Shown: positions 1-8,494, numbered from the stretch's first letter. The stretch: DNA of 64,000 nucleotides from Litomosoides sigmodontis (GCA_963070105.1 OY718803.1:9591823-9655822), one strand, 5' to 3'. Notes: generated by a model from the letters alone, not told the origin. Program-made: numbers and translations.

Positions 1-24
1 ACGTCCTGCTATATAGCGGGGCAA
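1..24 (+). ncRNA. SL1: SL1 RNA, 3' tail only (cut by window edge)
   Basis: These bases are the last part of an SL1 RNA gene: the 3' hairpin with loop TATATA, stem base G. The leader exon, stem II and Sm site lie left of the window. Confidence 0.9.
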
Positions 25-27
25 CAT

Positions 28-86
28 AACACTGCTTAGGAGTCATCGTAGAACGGACGTTGCACGGCACACGTCGATCACGTTTC
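28..86 (+). repeat. 59-bp subrepeat, proximal copy (representative)
   Basis: First of two adjacent 59-bp direct repeats that follow the SL1 RNA in 304- and 336-bp units. It contains GCTTAGGAGTCATCGTAGAA and ends CGATCACGTTTC. This proximal copy varies between units at about six sites (for example AACGG, AAAGG, AACCG or AATGG after GTAG). In 245-, 277- and 497-bp units it is the only copy. Role unknown. It follows the SL RNA directly, so it could help form the 3' end, but nothing in the sequence proves that. Confidence 0.85.
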
Positions 87-145
87 AATATTGCTTAGGA
101 GTTATCGTAGAACGGACGCTGCACGGCACACGTCGATCACGTTTC
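87..145 (+). repeat. 59-bp subrepeat, distal copy (representative)
   Basis: Second copy, beginning AATATTGC. Across the array this copy is far more uniform than the proximal one. The main exception is CGATACACG for CGGCACACG in ten units. This first copy has a private change, GAGTTATCG for GAGTCATCG. Confidence 0.85.
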
Positions 146-197
146 CTTCAACATTGCATGCGAGCAGGTGCTTTTGCAACTTGCATTCCTTCAATAA
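146..197 (+). repeat. 52-bp spacer module (long form, representative)
   Basis: Spacer between the 59-bp repeats and the SL1 upstream region in 277- and 336-bp units. In 245- and 304-bp units a 20-bp form replaces it, lacking 32 bp between two copies of CATT. In 497-bp units a 272-bp 5S cassette occupies the same place. Confidence 0.85.
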
Positions 198-256
198 CAA
201 TCCACCGATCGCTGGATGCAGCACAACCATACCTACACGATGCGGATGAGGTCGTC
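198..256 (+). promoter_or_regulatory. SL1 upstream region with putative proximal sequence element (representative)
   Basis: The 59 bp before every SL1 gene are retained whichever spacer lies upstream, including after 5S, which marks them as the minimal SL1 promoter. At -55 to -42 is CCACCGATCGCTGG, a near-perfect inverted repeat centred on CGATCG. Its location suits a proximal sequence element bound by the snRNA activating complex, as known for nematode SL RNA genes; the assignment to this motif is inference. Three sites vary, at -25 (C/A), -23 (T/C) and -12 (G/C), giving haplotypes C-T-G, A-C-C, A-T-C, A-T-G and one A-C-G. No TATA box is evident. Confidence 0.6.
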
Positions 257-360
257 GGTTTAATTACCCAAGTTTGAGGTAATTGAGTGTTTCGGCCCAG
301 AGTTTCGGCTTCTGTGGCTTGAAGAAAAATTTTGGAACGTCCTGCTATATAGCGGGACAA
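257..360 (+). ncRNA. SL1: SL1 RNA copy 1 (reference copy)
   Basis: SL1 RNA is the snRNA-like donor of the 22-nt leader trans-spliced onto nematode mRNAs. The exon is 257-278, starting GGTTTAATTACCC and ending TTTGAG, followed by the GT donor at 279-280. Stem I pairs AATTACC (262-268) with GGTAATT (278-284), placing the splice site in the helix. Stem II spans 291-323 with loop TTTCGG (303-308). The Sm site AATTTTGGA is at 328-336. The 3' hairpin pairs GTCCTGC (339-345) with GCGGGAC (352-358) around TATATA. The 3' end is set just after the hairpin and may be off by a few bases. The cap structure and polymerase II transcription are known for the family, not visible here. Unit 336; haplotype C-T-G; stem base A. 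Confidence 0.95.
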
Positions 361-533
361 CATAATATTGCTTAGGAGTCATCGTAGAACGGACGCTGCA
401 CGATACACGTCGATCACGTTTCCTTCAACATTGCATGCGAGCAGGTGCTTTTGCAACTTGCATTCCTTCAATAACAATCCACCGATCGCTGGATGCAGCA
501 CAACCATAACCACACGATGCGCATGAGGTCGTC

Positions 534-637
534 GGTTTAATTACCCAAGTTTGAGGTAATTGAGTGTTTCGGCCCAGAGTTTCGGCTTCTGTGGCTTGAA
601 GAAAAATTTTGGAACGTCCTGCTATATAGCGGGGCAA
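534..637 (+). ncRNA. SL1: SL1 RNA copy 2
   Basis: Unit 277 (single 59-bp repeat); haplotype A-C-C; stem base G, which makes a T-G wobble in the 3' hairpin. Confidence 0.95.
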
Positions 638-869
638 CATAACATTGCTTAGGAGTCATCGTAGAAAGGACGTTGCACGGTACATGTCGATCACGTTTCA
701 ATATTGCTTAGGAGTCATCGTAGAACGGACGCTGCACGGCACACGTCGATCACGTTTCCTTCAACATTGCATGCGAGCAGGTGCTTTTGCAACTTGCATT
801 CCTTCAATAACAATCCACCGATCGCTGGATGCAGCACAACCATACCTACACGATGCGGATGAGGTCGTC

Positions 870-973
870 GGTTTAATTACCCAAGTTTGAGGTAATTGAG
901 TGTTTCGGCCCAGAGTTTCGGCTTCTGTGGCTTGAAGAAAAATTTTGGAACGTCCTGCTATATAGCGGGACAA
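870..973 (+). ncRNA. SL1: SL1 RNA copy 3
   Basis: Unit 336; haplotype C-T-G; stem base A. Confidence 0.95.
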
Positions 974-1114
974 CATAATATTGCTTAGGAGTCATCGTAG
1001 AACGGACGCTGCACGATACACGTCGATCACGTTTCCTTCAACATTCCTTCAATAGCAATCCACCGATCGCTGGATGCAGCACAACCATAACTACACGATG
1101 CGGATGAGGTCGTC

Positions 1115-1218
1115 GGTTTAATTACCCAAGTTTGAGGTAATTGAGTGTTTCGGCCCAGAGTTTCGGCTTCTGTGGCTTGAAGAAAAATTTTGGAACGTCC
1201 TGCTATATAGCGGGGCAA
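1115..1218 (+). ncRNA. SL1: SL1 RNA copy 4
   Basis: Unit 245, the shortest class (one 59-bp repeat, short spacer); haplotype A-T-G; stem base G. Confidence 0.95.
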
Positions 1219-1418
1219 CATAACATTGTTTAGGAGTCATCGTAGAAAGGACGTTGCACGGTACATGTCGATCACGTTTCAATATTGCTTAGGAGTCATC
1301 GTAGAACGGACGCTGCACGGCACACGTCGATCACGTTTCCTTCAACATTCCTTCAATAACAATCCACCGATCGCTGGATGCAGCACAACCATACCTACAC
1401 GATGCGGATGAGGTCGTC

Positions 1419-1522
1419 GGTTTAATTACCCAAGTTTGAGGTAATTGAGTGTTTCGGCCCAGAGTTTCGGCTTCTGTGGCTTGAAGAAAAATTTTGGAAC
1501 GTCCTGCTATATAGCGGGGCAA
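1419..1522 (+). ncRNA. SL1: SL1 RNA copy 5
   Basis: Unit 304; haplotype C-T-G; stem base G. Last SL1 before the first 5S gene. Confidence 0.95.
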
Positions 1523-1620
1523 CATAACATTGTTTAGGAGTCATCGTAGAAAGGACGTTGCACGGTACATGTCGATCACGTTTCCGTCAAGATGATATGC
1601 GAACGTGGGACACTAAATAG

Positions 1621-1674
1621 TGATTACAAAATGGCGGTATTACAAAGGAAAAGGGCGGTAGTACAAAAGGAATG
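1621..1674 (+). repeat. Short degenerate direct repeats in the 5S 5' flank
   Basis: Within the 5S 5' flank, ATTACAAA / ATTACAAAGG / AGTACAAAAGG alternate with GGCGGT, giving two to three imperfect repeats of about 16-21 bp. They recur in all 30 cassettes. They may be an upstream element for 5S transcription or only decayed minisatellite sequence. Confidence 0.5.
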
Positions 1675-1700
1675 TTATCTAGCCATTTAACGACGTAAGT

Positions 1701-1819
1701 GTCTACGACCATACCACGTTGAAAGCACGACATCTCGTCCGATCTGTCAAGTTAAGCAACGTTGGGCCTGGTTAGTACTTGGATCGGAGACGGCCTGGGA
1801 ATCCCAGGTGTTGTAGACA
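1701..1819 (+). rRNA. 5S rRNA copy 1 (reference copy)
   Basis: 119-nt 5S rRNA, a component of the large ribosomal subunit made by RNA polymerase III. The ends pair: GTCTAC (1-6) with GTAGAC (113-118). The internal control region fits the family: box A at about 50-64 (AGTTAAGCAACGTTG), an intermediate element near 67-72 and box C at about 80-97 (TGGATCGGAGACGGCCTG). The core GTTAGTACTTGGATCGGAGAC is typical of animal 5S. The polymerase III terminator T6 is at 1823-1828. It lies 178 nt after one SL1 gene and 96 nt before the next, on the same strand. T at position 2 ('T2 type', ends fully paired). Confidence 0.97.
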
Positions 1820-1822
1820 TCG

Positions 1823-1828
1823 TTTTTT
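1823..1828 (+). terminator. Polymerase III T-tract terminator (representative)
   Basis: A run of six T starting four bases after the 5S 3' end, with a backup TTTT a few bases on. The same tract follows all 30 5S genes. Confidence 0.9.
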
Positions 1829-1915
1829 GATTTTCCATCTAGTACTCCTGCGATAGCAATCCACCGATCGCTGGATGCAGCACAACCATAACTACACGAT
1901 GCGCATGAGGTCGTC

Positions 1916-2019
1916 GGTTTAATTACCCAAGTTTGAGGTAATTGAGTGTTTCGGCCCAGAGTTTCGGCTTCTGTGGCTTGAAGAAAAATTTTGGAACGTC
2001 CTGCTATATAGCGGGACAA
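1916..2019 (+). ncRNA. SL1: SL1 RNA copy 6 (5S-linked)
   Basis: Unit 497; haplotype A-T-C, which every 5S-linked SL1 copy shares; stem base A. Confidence 0.95.
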
Positions 2020-2251
2020 CATAATATTGCTTAGGAGTCATCGTAGAACGGACGCTGCACGATACACGTCGATCACGTTTCAATATTGCTTAGGAGTCAT
2101 CGTAGAACGGACGCTGCACGGCACACGTCGATCACGTTTCCTTCAACATTGCATGCGAGCAGGTGCTTTTGCAACTTGCATTCCTTCAATAACAATCCAC
2201 CGATCGCTGGATGCAGCACAACCATAACCACACGATGCGCATGAGGTCGTC

Positions 2252-2355
2252 GGTTTAATTACCCAAGTTTGAGGTAATTGAGTGTTTCGGCCCAGAGTTT
2301 CGGCTTCTGTGGCTTGAAGAAAAATTTTGGAACGTCCTGCTATATAGCGGGACAA
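2252..2355 (+). ncRNA. SL1: SL1 RNA copy 7
   Basis: Unit 336; haplotype A-C-C; stem base A. Confidence 0.95.
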
Positions 2356-2587
2356 CATAATATTGCTTAGGAGTCATCGTAGAACCGACGTTGCACGGCA
2401 CACGTCGATCACGTTTCAATATTGCTTAGGAGTCATCGTAGAACGGACGCTGCACGGCACACGTCGATCACGTTTCCTTCAACATTGCATGCGAGCAGGT
2501 GCTTTTGCAACTTGCATTCCTTCAATAACAATCCACCGATCGCTGGATGCAGCACAACCATACCTACACGATGCGGATGAGGTCGTC

Positions 2588-2691
2588 GGTTTAATTACCC
2601 AAGTTTGAGGTAATTGAGTGTTTCGGCCCAGAGTTTCGGCTTCTGTGGCTTGAAGAAAAATTTTGGAACGTCCTGCTATATAGCGGGGCAA
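2588..2691 (+). ncRNA. SL1: SL1 RNA copy 8
   Basis: Unit 336; haplotype C-T-G; stem base G. Confidence 0.95.
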
Positions 2692-2891
2692 CATAACATT
2701 GTTTAGGAGTCATCGTAGAAAGGACGTTGCACGGTACATGTCGATCACGTTTCAATATTGCTTAGGAGTCATCGTAGAACGGACGCTGCACGGCACACGT
2801 CGATCACGTTTCCTTCAACATTCCTTCAATAACAATCCACCGATCGCTGGATGCAGCACAACCATACCTACACGATGCGGATGAGGTCGTC

Positions 2892-2995
2892 GGTTTAATT
2901 ACCCAAGTTTGAGGTAATTGAGTGTTTCGGCCCAGAGTTTCGGCTTCTGTGGCTTGAAGAAAAATTTTGGAACGTCCTGCTATATAGCGGGGCAA
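2892..2995 (+). ncRNA. SL1: SL1 RNA copy 9
   Basis: Unit 304; haplotype C-T-G; stem base G. Confidence 0.95.
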
Positions 2996-3227
2996 CATAA
3001 CATTGTTTAGGAGTCATCGTAGAAAGGACGTTGCACGGTACATGTCGATCACGTTTCAATATTGCTTAGGAGTCATCGTAGAACGGACGCTGCACGGCAC
3101 ACGTCGATCACGTTTCCTTCAACATTGCATGCGAGCAGGTGCTTTTGCAACTTGCATTCCTTCAATAACAATCCACCGATCGCTGGATGCAGCACAACCA
3201 TAACCACACGATGCGCATGAGGTCGTC

Positions 3228-3331
3228 GGTTTAATTACCCAAGTTTGAGGTAATTGAGTGTTTCGGCCCAGAGTTTCGGCTTCTGTGGCTTGAAGAAAAA
3301 TTTTGGAACGTCCTGCTATATAGCGGGGCAA
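3228..3331 (+). ncRNA. SL1: SL1 RNA copy 10
   Basis: Unit 336; haplotype A-C-C; stem base G. Confidence 0.95.
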
Positions 3332-3563
3332 CATAACATTGCTTAGGAGTCATCGTAGAAAGGACGTTGCACGGTACATGTCGATCACGTTTCAATATTG
3401 CTTAGGAGTCATCGTAGAACGGACGCTGCACGGCACACGTCGATCACGTTTCCTTCAACATTGCATGCGAGCAGGTGCTTTTGCAACTTGCATTCCTTCA
3501 ATAACAATCCACCGATCGCTGGATGCAGCACAACCATACCTACACGATGCGGATGAGGTCGTC

Positions 3564-3667
3564 GGTTTAATTACCCAAGTTTGAGGTAATTGAGTGTTTC
3601 GGCCCAGAGTTTCGGCTTCTGTGGCTTGAAGAAAAATTTTGGAACGTCCTGCTATATAGCGGGGCAA
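3564..3667 (+). ncRNA. SL1: SL1 RNA copy 11
   Basis: Unit 336; haplotype C-T-G; stem base G. Confidence 0.95.
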
Positions 3668-3845
3668 CATAACATTGTTTAGGAGTCATCGTAGAAAGGA
3701 CGTTGCACGGTACATGTCGATCACGTTTCCGTCAAGATGATATGCCAACGTGGGACACTAAATAGTGATTACAAAATGGCGGTATTACAAAGGAAAAGGG
3801 CGGTAGTACAAAAGGAATGTTATCTAGCCATTTAACGACGTAAGT

Positions 3846-3964
3846 GTCTATGACCATACCACGTTGAAAGCACGACATCTCGTCCGATCTGTCAAGTTAA
3901 GCAACGTTGGGCCTGGTTAGTACTTGGATCGGAGACGGCCTGGGAATCCCAGGTGTTGTAGACA
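3846..3964 (+). rRNA. 5S rRNA copy 2 (C6T variant)
   Basis: T2 type with C6 changed to T (GTCTATGACC), which still pairs with G113 as a wobble. Shared only with the copy at 5725. T6 terminator at 3968-3973. Confidence 0.96.
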
Positions 3965-4060
3965 TCGTTTTTTGATTTTCCATCTAGTACTCCTGCGATA
4001 GCAATCCACCGATCGCTGGATGCAGCACAACCATAACTACACGATGCGCATGAGGTCGTC

Positions 4061-4164
4061 GGTTTAATTACCCAAGTTTGAGGTAATTGAGTGTTTCGGC
4101 CCAGAGTTTCGGCTTCTGTGGCTTGAAGAAAAATTTTGGAACGTCCTGCTATATAGCGGGACAA
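4061..4164 (+). ncRNA. SL1: SL1 RNA copy 12 (5S-linked)
   Basis: Unit 497; haplotype A-T-C; stem base A. Confidence 0.95.
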
Positions 4165-4305
4165 CATAATATTGCTTAGGAGTCATCGTAGAACGGACGC
4201 TGCACGATACACGTCGATCACGTTTCCTTCAACATTCCTTCAATAGCAATCCACCGATCGCTGGATGCAGCACAACCATAACTACACGATGCGGATGAGG
4301 TCGTC

Positions 4306-4409
4306 GGTTTAATTACCCAAGTTTGAGGTAATTGAGTGTTTCGGCCCAGAGTTTCGGCTTCTGTGGCTTGAAGAAAAATTTTGGAACGTCCTGCTATATA
4401 GCGGGGCAA
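4306..4409 (+). ncRNA. SL1: SL1 RNA copy 13
   Basis: Unit 245; haplotype A-T-G; stem base G. Confidence 0.95.
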
Positions 4410-4609
4410 CATAACATTGTTTAGGAGTCATCGTAGAAAGGACGTTGCACGGTACATGTCGATCACGTTTCAATATTGCTTAGGAGTCATCGTAGAACGG
4501 ACGCTGCACGGCACACGTCGATCACGTTTCCTTCAACATTCCTTCAATAACAATCCACCGATCGCTGGATGCAGCACAACCATACCTACACGATGCGGAT
4601 GAGGTCGTC

Positions 4610-4713
4610 GGTTTAATTACCCAAGTTTGAGGTAATTGAGTGTTTCGGCCCAGAGTTTCGGCTTCTGTGGCTTGAAGAAAAATTTTGGAACGTCCTGCTA
4701 TATAGCGGGACAA
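4610..4713 (+). ncRNA. SL1: SL1 RNA copy 14
   Basis: Unit 304; haplotype C-T-G; stem base A. Confidence 0.95.
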
Positions 4714-4891
4714 CATAATATTGCTTAGGAGTCATCGTAGAACGGACGCTGCACGATACATGTTGATCACGTTTCCGTCAAGATGATATGCCAACGTGGG
4801 ACACTAAATAGTGATTACAAAATGGCGGTATTACAAAGGAAAAGGGCGGTAGTACAAAAGGAATGTTATCTAGCCATTTAACGACGTAAGT

Positions 4892-5010
4892 GCCTACGAC
4901 CATACCACGTTGAAAGCACGACATCTCGTCCGATCTGTCAAGTTAAGCAACGTTGGGCCTGGTTAGTACTTGGATCGGAGACGGCCTGGGAATCCCAGGT
5001 GTTGTAGACA
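4892..5010 (+). rRNA. 5S rRNA copy 3 (C2 type)
   Basis: First copy with C at position 2 (GCCTAC). The 3' strand is unchanged, so C2 faces A117 and one pair of the terminal helix is lost. T6 terminator at 5014-5019. Confidence 0.96.
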
Positions 5011-5106
5011 TCGTTTTTTGATTTTCCATCTAGTACTCCTGCGATAGCAATCCACCGATCGCTGGATGCAGCACAACCATAACTACACGATGCGCATGAG
5101 GTCGTC

Positions 5107-5210
5107 GGTTTAATTACCCAAGTTTGAGGTAATTGAGTGTTTCGGCCCAGAGTTTCGGCTTCTGTGGCTTGAAGAAAAATTTTGGAACGTCCTGCTATAT
5201 AGCGGGACAA
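5107..5210 (+). ncRNA. SL1: SL1 RNA copy 15 (5S-linked)
   Basis: Unit 497; haplotype A-T-C; stem base A. Confidence 0.95.
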
Positions 5211-5442
5211 CATAATATTGCTTAGGAGTCATCGTAGAACGGACGTTGCACGGTACATGTCGATCACGTTTCAATATTGCTTAGGAGTCATCGTAGAACG
5301 GACGCTGCACGGCACACGTCGATCACGTTTCCTTCAACATTGCATGCGAGCAGGTGCTTTTGCAACTTGCATTCCTTCAATAACAATCCACCGATCGCTG
5401 GATGCAGCACAACCATACCTACACGATGCGGATGAGGTCGTC

Positions 5443-5546
5443 GGTTTAATTACCCAAGTTTGAGGTAATTGAGTGTTTCGGCCCAGAGTTTCGGCTTCTG
5501 TGGCTTGAAGAAAAATTTTGGAACGTCCTGCTATATAGCGGGGCAA
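5443..5546 (+). ncRNA. SL1: SL1 RNA copy 16
   Basis: Unit 336; haplotype C-T-G; stem base G. Confidence 0.95.
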
Positions 5547-5724
5547 CATAACATTGTTTAGGAGTCATCGTAGAAAGGACGTTGCACGGTACATGTCGAT
5601 CACGTTTCCGTCAAGATGATATGCCAACGTGGGACACTAAATAGTGATTACAAAATGGCGGTATTACAAAGGAAAAGGGCGGTAGTACAAAAGGAATGTT
5701 ATCTAGCCATTTAACGACGTAAGT

Positions 5725-5843
5725 GTCTATGACCATACCACGTTGAAAGCACGACATCTCGTCCGATCTGTCAAGTTAAGCAACGTTGGGCCTGGTTAGT
5801 ACTTGGATCGGAGACGGCCTGGGAATCCCAGGTGTTGTAGACA
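5725..5843 (+). rRNA. 5S rRNA copy 4 (C6T variant)
   Basis: T2 type with the same C6T change as copy 2, 1,879 bp away, which points to a local duplication. T6 terminator at 5847-5852. Confidence 0.96.
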
Positions 5844-5939
5844 TCGTTTTTTGATTTTCCATCTAGTACTCCTGCGATAGCAATCCACCGATCGCTGGAT
5901 GCAGCACAACCATAACTACACGATGCGCATGAGGTCGTC

Positions 5940-6043
5940 GGTTTAATTACCCAAGTTTGAGGTAATTGAGTGTTTCGGCCCAGAGTTTCGGCTTCTGTGG
6001 CTTGAAGAAAAATTTTGGAACGTCCTGCTATATAGCGGGACAA
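5940..6043 (+). ncRNA. SL1: SL1 RNA copy 17 (5S-linked)
   Basis: Unit 497; haplotype A-T-C; stem base A. Confidence 0.95.
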
Positions 6044-6184
6044 CATAATATTGCTTAGGAGTCATCGTAGAACGGACGCTGCACGATACACGTCGATCAC
6101 GTTTCCTTCAACATTCCTTCAATAGCAATCCACCGATCGCTGGATGCAGCACAACCATACCTACACGATGCGGATGAGGTCGTC

Positions 6185-6288
6185 GGTTTAATTACCCAAG
6201 TTTGAGGTAATTGAGTGTTTCGGCCCAGAGTTTCGGCTTCTGTGGCTTGAAGAAAAATTTTGGAACGTCCTGCTATATAGCGGGACAA
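6185..6288 (+). ncRNA. SL1: SL1 RNA copy 18
   Basis: Unit 245; haplotype C-T-G; stem base A. The other two 245-bp units have A-T-G, so this one looks recombinant. Confidence 0.95.
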
Positions 6289-6461
6289 CATAATATTGCT
6301 TAGGAGTCATCGTAGAACGGACGCTGCACGATACACGTCGATCACGTTTCCTTCAACATTGCATGCGAGCAGGTGCTTTTGCAACTTGCATTCCTTCAAT
6401 AACAATCCACCGATCGCTGGATGCAGCACAACCATAACCACACGATGCGGATGAGGTCGTC

Positions 6462-6565
6462 GGTTTAATTACCCAAGTTTGAGGTAATTGAGTGTTTCGG
6501 CCCAGAGTTTCGGCTTCTGTGGCTTGAAGAAAAATTTTGGAACGTCCTGCTATATAGCGGGGCAA
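6462..6565 (+). ncRNA. SL1: SL1 RNA copy 19
   Basis: Unit 277; haplotype A-C-G, found only here, as expected from an exchange between A-C-C and C-T-G templates; stem base G. Confidence 0.95.
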
Positions 6566-6738
6566 CATAACATTGCTTAGGAGTCATCGTAGAACGGACG
6601 CTGCACGATACACGTCGATCACGTTTCCTTCAACATTGCATGCGAGCAGGTGCTTTTGCAACTTGCATTCCTTCAATAACAATCCACCGATCGCTGGATG
6701 CAGCACAACCATAACCACACGATGCGCATGAGGTCGTC

Positions 6739-6842
6739 GGTTTAATTACCCAAGTTTGAGGTAATTGAGTGTTTCGGCCCAGAGTTTCGGCTTCTGTGGC
6801 TTGAAGAAAAATTTTGGAACGTCCTGCTATATAGCGGGGCAA
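6739..6842 (+). ncRNA. SL1: SL1 RNA copy 20
   Basis: Unit 277; haplotype A-C-C; stem base G. Part of a run of four 277-bp units. Confidence 0.95.
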
Positions 6843-7015
6843 CATAACATTGCTTAGGAGTCATCGTAGAACGGACGCTGCACGGCACACGTCGATCACG
6901 TTTCCTTCAACATTGCATGCGAGCAGGTGCTTTTGCAACTTGCATTCCTTCAATAACAATCCACCGATCGCTGGATGCAGCACAACCATACCTACACGAT
7001 GCGGATGAGGTCGTC

Positions 7016-7119
7016 GGTTTAATTACCCAAGTTTGAGGTAATTGAGTGTTTCGGCCCAGAGTTTCGGCTTCTGTGGCTTGAAGAAAAATTTTGGAACGTC
7101 CTGCTATATAGCGGGACAA
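7016..7119 (+). ncRNA. SL1: SL1 RNA copy 21
   Basis: Unit 277; haplotype C-T-G; stem base A. Confidence 0.95.
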
Positions 7120-7292
7120 CATAATATTGCTTAGGAGTCATCGTAGAACGGACGCTGCACGATACACGTCGATCACGTTTCCTTCAACATTGCATGCGAG
7201 CAGGTGCTTTTGCAACTTGCATTCCTTCAATAACAATCCACCGATCGCTGGATGCAGCACAACCATAACCACACGATGCGCATGAGGTCGTC

Positions 7293-7396
7293 GGTTTAAT
7301 TACCCAAGTTTGAGGTAATTGAGTGTTTCGGCCCAGAGTTTCGGCTTCTGTGGCTTGAAGAAAAATTTTGGAACGTCCTGCTATATAGCGGGGCAA
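7293..7396 (+). ncRNA. SL1: SL1 RNA copy 22
   Basis: Unit 277; haplotype A-C-C; stem base G. Confidence 0.95.
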
Positions 7397-7574
7397 CATA
7401 ACATTGCTTAGGAGTCATCGTAGAACGGACGCTGCACGATACATGTTGATCACGTTTCCGTCAAGATGATATGCCAACGTGGGACACTAAATAGTGATTA
7501 CAAAATGGCGGTATTACAAAGGAAAAGGGCGGTAGTACAAAAGGAATGTTATCTAGCCATTTAACGACGTAAGT

Positions 7575-7693
7575 GCCTACGACCATACCACGTTGAAAGC
7601 ACGACATCTCGTCCGATCTGTCAAGTTAAGCAACGTTGGGCCTGGTTAGTACTTGGATCGGAGACGGCCTGGGAATCCCAGGTGTTGTAGACA
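7575..7693 (+). rRNA. 5S rRNA copy 5 (C2 type)
   Basis: C2 type, otherwise as the reference. T6 terminator at 7697-7702. Confidence 0.96.
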
Positions 7694-7789
7694 TCGTTTT
7701 TTGATTTTCCATCTAGTACTCCTGCGATAGCAATCCACCGATCGCTGGATGCAGCACAACCATAACTACACGATGCGCATGAGGTCGTC

Positions 7790-7893
7790 GGTTTAATTAC
7801 CCAAGTTTGAGGTAATTGAGTGTTTCGGCCCAGAGTTTCGGCTTCTGTGGCTTGAAGAAAAATTTTGGAACGTCCTGCTATATAGCGGGGCAA
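7790..7893 (+). ncRNA. SL1: SL1 RNA copy 23 (5S-linked)
   Basis: Unit 497; haplotype A-T-C; stem base G. Confidence 0.95.
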
Positions 7894-8093
7894 CATAACA
7901 TTGCTTAGGAGTCATCGTAGAACGGACGTTGCACGGCACACGTCGATCACGTTTCAATATTGCTTAGGAGTCATCGTAGAACGGACGCTGCACGGCACAC
8001 GTCGATCACGTTTCCTTCAACATTCCTTCAATAGCAATCCACCGATCGCTGGATGCAGCACAACCATAACTACACGATGCGGATGAGGTCGTC

Positions 8094-8197
8094 GGTTTAA
8101 TTACCCAAGTTTGAGGTAATTGAGTGTTTCGGCCCAGAGTTTCGGCTTCTGTGGCTTGAAGAAAAATTTTGGAACGTCCTGCTATATAGCGGGGCAA
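8094..8197 (+). ncRNA. SL1: SL1 RNA copy 24
   Basis: Unit 304; haplotype A-T-G; stem base G. Confidence 0.95.
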
Positions 8198-8375
8198 CAT
8201 AACATTGCTTAGGAGTCATCGTAGAACGGACGCTGCACGATACATGTTGATCACGTTTCCGTCAAGATGATATGCCAACGTGGGACACTAAATAGTGATT
8301 ACAAAATGGCGGTATTACAAAGGAAAAGGGCGGTAGTACAAAAGGAATGTTATCTAGCCATTTAACGACGTAAGT

Positions 8376-8494
8376 GCCTACGACCATACCACGTTGAAAG
8401 CACGACATCTCGTCCGATCTATTAAGTTAAGCAACGTTGGGCCTGGTTAGTACTTGGATCGGAGACGGCCTGGGAATCCCAGGTGTTGTAGACA
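8376..8494 (+). rRNA. 5S rRNA copy 6 (C2 type, G46A and C48T)
   Basis: C2 type with two private changes, G46 to A (8421) and C48 to T (8423), just 5' of box A. No other copy has them, so this gene may be an unhomogenised or decaying copy. T6 terminator at 8498-8503. Confidence 0.94.

Larger units (their letters stand above)
1585..1856 (+). repeat. 272-bp 5S cassette (representative)
   Basis: This block replaces the ordinary spacer in all 30 of the 497-bp units. It holds a 116-bp 5' flank, the 5S gene, the T6 terminator and a short 3' flank ending CTGCGATAG. The junctions are sharp: GATCACGTTTC on the left, CAATCCACCG on the right. The cassette always follows a single 59-bp repeat, never two. 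This copy has G at 1601, shared only with the cassette at 19,043. Confidence 0.85.

Noticed and set aside
202..215. CCACCGATCGCTGG as a restriction-modification or integration site
   Set aside because: It is simply part of the fixed SL1 upstream region, and a promoter role is the simpler reading.
328..336. TTTT in the SL1 RNA as a polymerase III terminator
   Set aside because: It is the Sm-binding site AATTTTGGA in the expected place between stem II and the 3' hairpin; SL RNA genes use polymerase II.
257..360. SL2-type leader
   Set aside because: The exon begins GGTTTAATTACCC, the SL1 form. No copy has an SL2-like exon.
148..363. Recurrent - strand open frames of 64-91 codons, repeated about 181 times
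   Set aside because: They run antisense through the SL1 RNA and its promoter, or into 5S in the 91-codon form. Their repetition is explained by the RNA genes. No protein family is recognisable.
645..890. Recurrent + strand frames of 61-81 codons
   Set aside because: They begin at TTG in the 59-bp repeat, cross the promoter and run into the SL1 exon. The ends change whenever a spacer module changes, so reading frame is not conserved.
1701..1819. tRNA-like gene because of the internal boxes
   Set aside because: Length, terminal pairing and box A/C spacing are those of 5S rRNA, and no cloverleaf forms.
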